Shown piece by piece: positions 8,138 to 13,355 of a stretch of DNA of 13,355 nucleotides (position 1 is the stretch's first letter; the number at the start of each line of letters is the position of its first letter). The notes under the pieces are model-generated. The model searched no databases. It worked only from the letters and a program-made list of their open reading frames with translations, and was not told the origin of the DNA. A program made the position numbers and the translations under genes. The stretch is from Thermoplasmata archaeon (GTDB taxonomy: Archaea > Thermoplasmatota > Thermoplasmata > Thermoplasmatales > GCA-001856825): NCBI GenBank assembly GCA_021793855.1, contig JAJYRY010000020.1, positions 1-13,355 on the forward strand, in the 5' to 3' direction.

Positions 8138-8527
8138 CTAGACATACAGATCTGAGGTTTTTCGTATCGGTACCTTAGAACTTGCAATCCTGTGCAGTTT
8201 CATATCGTCAGTTACAAGCTCGCAACCTGCTTCAATAGCAGCTACGAGATAAGACGAATCATAGAATGTCAGGTTCAGTTCTAAGGACAAACTTAATGCA
8301 GAATTTGGACGTGGCACGATTTGTTCCATGGAATCAATCAACTCAAATAGAACGTTGCCAGAGTCCGTTGCTTCTTTCTTTGAAATTCTATTTCTAATTT
8401 TAAGATTCTTCCATAGAACGTTGCCTATCTCGTATCTGGCAAGTGGAATCGTTGCCCCGTCGATGAGTATACTATACTTACCGTTCAGAAAGAGGTTAAA
8501 AATTGCTGAAGCGTCAAGTAGTTTCAT
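8138..8527 (-). CDS. vapC: VapC-type PIN-domain ribonuclease toxin
   Basis: PIN-domain toxin, a Mg2+-dependent endoribonuclease that cleaves RNA and halts growth when its antitoxin is lost. The acidic site is complete: D5 in MKLLDASAIF, E33 in YEIGNVLW, D90 in TFYDSSYLVAA and D107 in LVTDD. At 129 residues it is normal in length for VapC. Its ATG overlaps the antitoxin TGA by four bases (ATGA, 8527-8524), the usual coupled arrangement. Its stop codon is directly followed by the transposase remnant, so the last residues might have been altered by insertion, although the core domain appears intact. Target RNA cannot be inferred from sequence. Confidence 0.92.
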   Translation of the reverse strand: MKLLDASAIFNLFLNGKYSILIDGATIPLARYEIGNVLWKNLKIRNRISKKEATDSGNVLFELIDSMEQIVPRPNSALSLSLELNLTFYDSSYLVAAIEAGCELVTDDMKLHRIASSKVPIRKTSDLYV

Positions 8528-8751
8528 CTTTCCCTATCTTCCCTAATATCTGATACTATTTCATCGAACTTTAATTTCGAGATTATGGGTGCTACCCTTT
8601 TCATTTTCTTTATTAAATTCTTATTCCGGGCCTTTCTAATTTCTTCCTGCACCGCCTTTCTGATAATTACTGTAGGATTTAGTCCAAGTTTTTTTAATTC
8701 TCCTCTCTCTTCTTCTGAGATTTTCGCGGATATCGTGGTATACATTTTCAT
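8524..8751 (-). CDS. vapB: VapB-type ribbon-helix-helix antitoxin
   Basis: Small DNA-binding antitoxin that should neutralise the adjacent VapC and repress their shared promoter. The 75-residue product begins with a short beta strand (YTTISAKIS), then a helix (EEERGELKKLG) and a second helix (NPTVIIRKAVQEEIRK), the ribbon-helix-helix layout. The Lys/Arg-rich C-terminal half (about residues 40-75) probably wraps the toxin. Start may be ATG 8751 or ATG 8745, two codons later; neither has a Shine-Dalgarno sequence, so the call is open. It is the first gene of the vapBC pair and sits just downstream of the palindrome at 8754-8771. Confidence 0.85.
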   Translation of the reverse strand: MKMYTTISAKISEEERGELKKLGLNPTVIIRKAVQEEIRKARNKNLIKKMKRVAPIISKLKFDEIVSDIREDRER

Positions 8752-8753
8752 AT

Positions 8754-8796
8754 TACATAATATATTACGTATACTTCAAATTTGTGTATTATAACA
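8754..8796 (-). promoter_or_regulatory. vapBC promoter with palindromic operator
   Basis: An 18-bp palindrome with one mismatched pair lies at 8754-8771 (core TAATATATTA), directly before vapB. A TATA-like TTATAATA sits upstream (8794-8787), which predicts transcription start near 8765, inside the palindrome. A second symmetrical element, CAAATTTG (8777-8784), lies between. This is the expected arrangement for autorepression by a VapB dimer or VapBC complex. Confidence 0.5.
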
Positions 8797-9040
8797 TGTA
8801 ATCTAAATTAAACTACAAATAGAATCCCTAGAGACAAGATCCTGTTAATAGACATCTCTCTAACACTGAAAATTACGCCATCGGGGCAAAAAGAATACAC
8901 GAGAAATCTAACATTCTTTTGCCGCCATAGTATGTACCTGAATATTGACAATCGTACATCTACCAAAACTTTGTACTTATCTCTTGATATTCCTGAGGAC
9001 GTCAGGTAAATCATCATTTCTATATGGAGTAATTCAGGTA
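8797..9040. other. Intergenic region between vapB and the small membrane ORF
   Basis: No gene is supported. On the plus strand a frame is open from 8812 to TAA 9007 and its translation looks protein-like, but there is no start codon until an internal ATG at 8932, so it may be a gene remnant. A minus-strand frame (9017-8808) overlaps it and has no ribosome site or recognisable motif. Confidence 0.4.
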
Positions 9041-9196
9041 ATGGACAAAGATATTTTTAGAAACCAGTTCGCATTCGCTTTCTACTTTCTGTTGCTTTTC
9101 TTATTCCTTTCTCAATTTTTTGAACAGGTTTTACTCTTTCAAATATTGTGTTTAGTTGCCATTTTATGGAAGTTCCAAAGACCTCAAATATCATAA
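9041..9196 (+). CDS. Possible small membrane protein (51 residues)
   Basis: A short frame beginning MDKDIFRNQF encodes one or two hydrophobic helices rich in Phe and Leu and ends with a basic tail (KFQRPQIS). GGAG lies 11 bases before the ATG, longer than ideal, and a TATATGG element is at 9021. It ends 15 bases before the next gene, so the two may be co-transcribed. The family is not recognised. The same frame is open further upstream to ATG 8945, but that part shows no protein character. It could be a chance frame in AT-rich DNA. Confidence 0.35.
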   Translation: MDKDIFRNQFAFAFYFLLLFLFLSQFFEQVLLFQILCLVAILWKFQRPQIS

Positions 9197-9211
9197 TTCT
9201 GATTCTAGGAG

Positions 9212-9556
9212 GTGAAGAAGAAAGTAATAGTGACGATAGCAGCGGTGATACTTATAGGGCTACTGGTCTACTCTCTTATTCCAGTCACAGTTGCTACGAG
9301 TCCTAAGCAAATGCACAACGATCAGCAATACTACGCCTTTGGTAAAATTGAGAGCTATTTTAGCATTAATAACGAGTCAGTATTTTTGCTGAATGATAGC
9401 GGTGAACTGGTTCTTGTTACCTATAATGGGACAGCTCCTCCCGTAGGTGCAGCTGTACTAGTTCATGGTACATTTGTCAACGTGACCATTTTAGGGTACT
9501 CCTATGGTGGGATTATCAGGTCAAGTAGCGTAACCCAGTGGTACATTTCAATGTAA
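9212..9556 (+). CDS. Small exported protein, CcmE-like OB fold suspected
   Basis: A 114-residue product with a basic N-terminus (MKKK) and one hydrophobic helix (about residues 6-25), followed by an extracytoplasmic beta-rich domain with several N-x-S/T sequons. The order of strands in GKIESYF, VFLLNDSGELVLVTYNG, PPVGAAVLVHGTF and the spacing of glycines recall the OB fold of CcmE, the heme chaperone of cytochrome c maturation (pattern: short strand, D-x(n)-V-x-Y-x-G-x-x-P, then V-x-G). The C-terminal heme-binding His of CcmE (H-x-x-x-Y) is not visible, so heme handling is doubtful and the resemblance is from memory. GTG 9212 is used as start; the perfect AGGAGGTGA Shine-Dalgarno (9207-9215) overlaps it, leaving no spacing, while GTG 9230 has a 14-base gap. 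The start is therefore uncertain. Confidence 0.55.
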   Translation: MKKKVIVTIAAVILIGLLVYSLIPVTVATSPKQMHNDQQYYAFGKIESYFSINNESVFLLNDSGELVLVTYNGTAPPVGAAVLVHGTFVNVTILGYSYGGIIRSSSVTQWYISM

Positions 9557-9720
9557 AAGATGAAATTGGAATGACCTGGAGTCGTACAATGCTATATTGC
9601 CTGTGGCAAATGCTGCAGATAATTCAATAGCTGGACTGCCAACTAGTTGCCTTAGCAGTATTAACTTTACAAATAATATATAGCAATGTCTGGGTAACTG
9701 GAGTTTTTCACCTTAACGAG

Positions 9721-9772
9721 TAAACAGTTTATGCGTTAAAACCAATGTTACTGTTTTTCCTGCAAACAGTAA
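9721..9772. promoter_or_regulatory. Repeated AAACAGT elements and hairpin upstream of the three-gene operon
   Basis: The 277-base gap 9557-9833 holds no gene. It contains AAACAGT in three copies: in the palindrome TAAACAGTTTA (9721-9731), inverted in TTACTGTTT (9748-9756), and in AAACAGTAA (9764-9772). The last two form a perfect 9-bp stem with a 7-base loop. A TATA-like ATAATATATA lies at 9673-9682, which would give a long 5' leader carrying these elements. They could be an operator or an RNA hairpin; a terminator for the upstream gene is less likely because no T-run follows. Confidence 0.35.
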
Positions 9773-9833
9773 TTTACGTGAATTTTGCAGCTGAGTTCTT
9801 GGTATCACCGCACGGATAGGAGAATGTGTAGAA

Positions 9834-11057
9834 ATGTCTTTAAGTGACATAAACTTAAATGAAGTGAGTATATCAGAAACTAGGGTTATGAACCTGAAAG
9901 GAAAGCCTATAGAACTTTACAAGTACGATGTTTCATTCGTCAAAACGAACAGGCACTTTCTTGATATCAACCTTCCAAACATTAAGTATCTCTACCTACC
10001 GAAGAGCATGACTCACTTCATCAAAGACAGTCAAGTGGATTCCTTGCAATTCATAGAGGATGATAACAGGGGTGCCATATCTCAATATGAATCAGTCGAC
10101 ATAGACAGCACAAAATTCTATCTTTCAGTTAAGGGGATTGGCTCAACGACCCATCCATTTTCAAGAAGGCTGTTTGATAACAATGAAATTGAAACGCTTT
10201 CAGGCATACATCTAGGAGAGCGCAGCATTCCTTTCCATTCCGAGACAGGTCCGCGTTATATGACGGGCGAACTCTGGTTGCGCGGGTCTCCCTATGGTGG
10301 CCAGGGACTTGAGCATGCTACCATCTCGCTCAGGGCGTCTGAGATGGCAGACGTAACAAGCATAAACGGGTTCAGAATTGCACCCGTTGTCAATATAATT
10401 TATCTGCCCGAAGAACTGGAGTCAACGATAAAGAGAATCTACTGGTACAGGAGGTTCCCCGGGAAGATGGTGCAGGAAGTAAGGCTTGTCCCGTCGAATG
10501 TGCGAATCTTTTTCCATTCAGGCAGCACTCTGAGCGGCAACGTTGCGGCAGTTTTTGATATGTTCAATATAGATACTGAAGAGAAAGCCTACAATTTCTT
10601 GGGAAATTTTGTCAGGAGCGGCATATCGTTCCTCACCCTTTTTGTACGTTCGCTTAAGAGCTATGATGATGGCACCCTGGGAGGGTATGACTTCTACGAT
10701 GTTTGGCTAGACAAGGACGCCGTCCTGGCGCCCGACGGGACGATATATTTCGTGGACCTTGAGGGTCTGCAGTGGATGAGGATCAGGGAAGAGGACTTGG
10801 CAGAGAAGATAGATGACCAGATATACAGGTCGCTTTACGAATTCATGTATGCATACGAGCAGATAGAACAGGAAAGGGTGAGGAGGTTCGGTAATAGGAC
10901 AGACAGGAAAATACAATTCGAGCATCTGCTGAGGGAGGGCATGAGAGATGACAGGATCGTTGATCTGGAAAGGGATGGAGAGACCATCAATCTCGTGATA
11001 GGAAACATCCTCAATGAACAAAGGTTAATTAAGAAATTTCCTATAATCGACAGGTAA
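9834..11057 (+). CDS. Uncharacterised protein with kinase-like (SelO-reminiscent) motifs
   Basis: 407 residues, no signal peptide or membrane helix, so cytoplasmic. The family is not recognised, but short motifs occur in the order found in protein-kinase-like folds: SVKGIGSTTHPFSRR (98-112, K100 a candidate nucleotide-binding Lys), a glycine-rich GSPYGGQG (151-158), ASEMADV (168-174, E170 a candidate helix-C Glu), a hydrophobic hinge-like APVVNIIYLP (183-192), then YDVWLDKDAV (288-297) and IYFVDLEG (304-311) in place of the catalytic loop and metal-binding Asp. The K-G-x-G-x-T-x-x-F-S-R and S-E-M/A pattern recalls SelO protein AMPylases; this is a memory-based resemblance. The C-terminal third is charged and helical. 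ATG 9834 follows AGGAGAA by about nine bases. Its TAA overlaps the next ATG by one base, so it heads a coupled operon. The protein could instead be a degenerate pseudokinase or an unrelated fold. Confidence 0.8.
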   Translation: MSLSDINLNEVSISETRVMNLKGKPIELYKYDVSFVKTNRHFLDINLPNIKYLYLPKSMTHFIKDSQVDSLQFIEDDNRGAISQYESVDIDSTKFYLSVKGIGSTTHPFSRRLFDNNEIETLSGIHLGERSIPFHSETGPRYMTGELWLRGSPYGGQGLEHATISLRASEMADVTSINGFRIAPVVNIIYLPEELESTIKRIYWYRRFPGKMVQEVRLVPSNVRIFFHSGSTLSGNVAAVFDMFNIDTEEKAYNFLGNFVRSGISFLTLFVRSLKSYDDGTLGGYDFYDVWLDKDAVLAPDGTIYFVDLEGLQWMRIREEDLAEKIDDQIYRSLYEFMYAYEQIEQERVRRFGNRTDRKIQFEHLLREGMRDDRIVDLERDGETINLVIGNILNEQRLIKKFPIIDR

Positions 11058-12619
11058 TGGATATGAAATGCGGACAAGTACGAGAATTCTTCTCCCAGAT
11101 CGCGGGAAAGGCTGTCACATCACAGATCCAGCAGCAGGACCTGGACTATTTTGTCACGAACGGATTCATCGCATCGATGAGCAAAGAGCAGTTCGACAAT
11201 CTCAGCAGGGAGGTGGCCAACCTCAACAGCATCACCGAGGAGCAGCAGGAGGAGATTTCGGAGACGAGGAAGGAAGAGGAAACACTCAGTGAAGAGGAGA
11301 GGAAGGTCAGTTCGGTACTGTTTCACTTTGAAGGGAAGGAGAAAAGGAATTCTGAGCTGGAAGAAGTAAGGGAAACGGAGAGCGAGATCACGGCCCATCA
11401 AAAGGACATTTCGGTTAGGGATGCTCAAATAAAGGAACTGATCCAGAAGAAATCGACGCTGGACAGGATGGTTCCGTACGGCGACCTCTACATTTCACTC
11501 GCCGGGCCCGGCGTAATCATGCTTAATGACCTGAACGTCAGGAATTACAGGGTATCGGACGACGATTTCACAAGCTTTAGGGAGGAAATGTCAGAAACAA
11601 TGAACGAGATCAGGTCAATAGGAAAAAAAGCCAAGTTCCACGAAACTGCGCTGTCGGAACGCCTGCCTGACTCAGATCCGACAACCCTGTGGGGCACATC
11701 CATCGGACTGGCAAAGGTGAAGGGCGACCAGCAACAGATCATCAATCTTTTCCTTTCTGCTTTCCAGTCACTGGAAAGATTCCATTCCACCGTCGAAAAC
11801 AAGCTGATGGCGGCAGAGATCATCGCCGCCCTTGGAACTGCCGGATTCCAGAGAATCCAAAACGATTCACTTGGTCAGGTGGTACTTGACCTTGAAAAGA
11901 TGGACCATGAAATGAGGCATAATGAAAAAGTTCCAAAGGAGCTCTCTGCGGGAATTGCAGCCATTATGCTATACGGAAGGAGATTCGATGGCACCTACCC
12001 TACGGACAGGTTTTCGAAATTTTCTAGTATGACCTCTTCATACGAATCTGCTGCAATACTGTCCGTTAATAATGTCCCCGTAGATGACATCTCCGGCAAG
12101 TTCATTTCCTTCAGGATGCTCTTCAATTCCTGGGGGTACCAGACATCGGACGACACAGAACTTGCATCCGCATTCCTTGCTTCTTCCGGATTCACACCAG
12201 ATGAGGTGAAGGCGAAACTTACCATCTTAATAGATGCGCTGAAAATGTACCTTGAATATCCGCTTGTGGCTGCAGCTATATTGGCGTCCATCCAGGTTCT
12301 GGAAGCGAACGAAACTCTTGACCTTGTCGAAAAGGCACATTCAGTAATATCCCAATATGCGGTGGGGCTTGAAAGATCTGAACTGCTGACACTTTCAGTG
12401 AGGATGATCCACGGCATAAAGAATGAGCTGGTGAAGGAACTTGACCCGACCGCGAAGATAGAAAATACGGCTGTTCAGTTCACATATGTTCCGTCTAACG
12501 CATTCTTCGTCTATTACATGCCAATGGTAGTTGCGCACTCTTCTTATTACTCGACGTTCAGCGGAATAGGAGGTTTCCATCCTGCACACATCCATGGCGT
12601 CGGGGGATTCGCAGGATGA
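11057..12619 (+). CDS. Uncharacterised coiled-coil and helical-repeat protein
   Basis: 520 residues, no signal peptide, not recognised. The first 45 residues look like a small helical domain (DYFVTNGFIASMSKEQF). Residues about 45-135 are a charged Glu/Lys/Arg-rich coiled coil. A short beta-like element follows (YGDLYISLAGPGVIMLNDL, 141-159). The rest is helical, with recurring Ala-rich motifs such as MAAEIIAALG, SAGIAAIML, ASAFLASSGF and VAAAILASIQVL, suggesting an alpha-helical repeat. The end is aromatic and then Gly/His-rich (GGFHPAHIHGVGG), possibly a flexible or metal-binding tail. ATG 11057 overlaps the preceding stop (TAATG), and its own stop overlaps the next start (ATGA), so translation of all three genes is linked. 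Inference: an adaptor or scaffold between the kinase-like protein and the exported protein. Confidence 0.8.
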   Translation: MDMKCGQVREFFSQIAGKAVTSQIQQQDLDYFVTNGFIASMSKEQFDNLSREVANLNSITEEQQEEISETRKEEETLSEEERKVSSVLFHFEGKEKRNSELEEVRETESEITAHQKDISVRDAQIKELIQKKSTLDRMVPYGDLYISLAGPGVIMLNDLNVRNYRVSDDDFTSFREEMSETMNEIRSIGKKAKFHETALSERLPDSDPTTLWGTSIGLAKVKGDQQQIINLFLSAFQSLERFHSTVENKLMAAEIIAALGTAGFQRIQNDSLGQVVLDLEKMDHEMRHNEKVPKELSAGIAAIMLYGRRFDGTYPTDRFSKFSSMTSSYESAAILSVNNVPVDDISGKFISFRMLFNSWGYQTSDDTELASAFLASSGFTPDEVKAKLTILIDALKMYLEYPLVAAAILASIQVLEANETLDLVEKAHSVISQYAVGLERSELLTLSVRMIHGIKNELVKELDPTAKIENTAVQFTYVPSNAFFVYYMPMVVAHSSYYSTFSGIGGFHPAHIHGVGGFAG

Positions 12620-13355
12620 TACCAAGGTCACTGCCGTTGGTCCTCATCTCATTCGCATTGCTGTCCATGGCAGCAGCCGCCCCGGTTCATTACACACCAA
12701 ATCCAGGGGACTACTTCACATACTATGAAGTGGAGAGCCTGGGAAACGGGACGGGAAACTACCAGGGGTATACAGAGCATACTGTCGTCAACGGAATGGA
12801 GAAGATCGTTTCAGTTGATTCCAACGGGGTGGTTCATGCGTACTATCATTATTCGTGGACGTACAGCAACAGCACGGGCCAGACGTTGAGCGGGCAGTCA
12901 TCAGGGAACTACACGTTCTCATACGATTCCTTCCTCTACCTGAACGGGACGGACAATCAGACGGGCTACGTGAATCCGACAGTGTGGTTCTACATGAACA
13001 ACTCCCTTCCAGTCGGTAGCAGCTTCTATCTTCTCAATACCAGGATGACTGTGGAGTCGACGGACCTCCCATATCATCTGCCGACACAGGGCAGGACTGT
13101 CAAAACTATATTCGCACAGGGAAAATCTAGTTACCTGAGGAACGATTCATATGGATACTTCAACGCAGTTTATACCTGGAATGCATACTTCGACCCATCG
13201 ACTGGGTTCATCGTCGGATATGAATACACCGAACAGGATTCCAACTCCTCGGGAAGCGGCTTCACTTACACCGACATCCTGAACGTTAACAGCACCAGCT
13301 ACCCGCTGACGCCGGCAGTGATTAGCACCCCCGTTCCTGGAGGTTTCAGCGGTTC
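12616..13355 (+). CDS. Secreted or surface protein, C-terminus outside window
   Basis: The frame opens at ATG 12616, four bases before the end of the preceding gene's stop, and is still open at the window end (246 codons visible). Residues 1-22 form a Sec-type signal peptide (basic start, LPLVLISFALLSMAAAA, cleavage probably near the Ala run). The mature part begins with NPGDYFTYYEVES and is rich in Tyr, Ser, Thr, Asn and Gly with many N-x-S/T sequons (for example NGTG, NSTG, NYTF, NGTD, NNSL, NDSY, NSTS), as expected for an N-glycosylated beta-rich exterior protein of an acidophile. No enzyme motif is visible. The last visible segment (STPVPGGFSG) looks like a Pro/Gly linker that may lead to a membrane anchor. 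The family is not recognised. Confidence 0.85.
   Translation, partial: MIPRSLPLVLISFALLSMAAAAPVHYTPNPGDYFTYYEVESLGNGTGNYQGYTEHTVVNGMEKIVSVDSNGVVHAYYHYSWTYSNSTGQTLSGQSSGNYTFSYDSFLYLNGTDNQTGYVNPTVWFYMNNSLPVGSSFYLLNTRMTVESTDLPYHLPTQGRTVKTIFAQGKSSYLRNDSYGYFNAVYTWNAYFDPSTGFIVGYEYTEQDSNSSGSGFTYTDILNVNSTSYPLTPAVISTPVPGGFSG

Noticed and set aside
8808..9017. 69-residue minus-strand frame
   Set aside because: No ribosome binding site, no recognisable motif, and it overlaps other frames in AT-rich DNA; likely a chance frame.
9748..9772. Hairpin as a factor-independent terminator
   Set aside because: No T-run follows the stem and it lies nearly 200 bases past the upstream gene; an operator or leader role fits better.
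1..13355. CRISPR array, tRNA or rRNA genes
   Set aside because: No regularly spaced repeats, no tRNA-like T-loop (GGTTCAAATCC-type) in a cloverleaf setting, and no conserved rRNA segments were seen by eye.

Overview
The window looks like a chromosome segment of an acidophilic archaeon, most likely of the Thermoplasmata (Thermoplasma/Ferroplasma/Cuniculiplasma-like). The reasons are a Rieske/cytochrome b operon that starts with a cupredoxin-like protein rather than cytochrome c1, an archaeal-type leaderless promoter, frequent GTG/TTG starts, AGG/AGA-rich arginine codons and Asn/Ser/Thr-rich exported domains. The assignment rests on gene content; no rRNA is present.

Layout. (1) Positions 1-2080, plus strand: the 3' part of an APC-type amino acid permease, followed 14 bases later by a class III PLP aminotransferase, probably an amino acid uptake and catabolism pair. 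(2) Positions 2100-6632, minus strand: a tightly packed four-gene respiratory operon, read as CoxII-like cupredoxin, Tat-exported Rieske protein, long cytochrome b, and a polytopic membrane protein of unknown family. It should take electrons from quinol and pass them to a copper protein or terminal oxidase outside the membrane. It converges on the aminotransferase with only a 19-base gap. (3) Positions 6633-9833: an AT-rich, gene-poor patch with a 5'-truncated, frame-broken transposase, an intact VapBC toxin-antitoxin pair with a palindromic operator, a possible very small membrane protein, and a small exported CcmE-like (OB-fold) protein. (4) Positions 9834-13355, plus strand: a richer-GC, translationally coupled three-gene operon of unknown function. 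It encodes a protein with kinase-like (SelO-reminiscent) motifs, a coiled-coil/helical protein, and a secreted, sequon-rich protein cut off by the window end.

The operon in region 4 is the best candidate for an undescribed system: stop/start overlaps join a possible nucleotide-binding enzyme, a cytoplasmic helical scaffold-like protein and an exported protein. The respiratory operon is the best-understood part, but it has unusual copper-site and quinol-site residues. No tRNA, rRNA or CRISPR array was seen.
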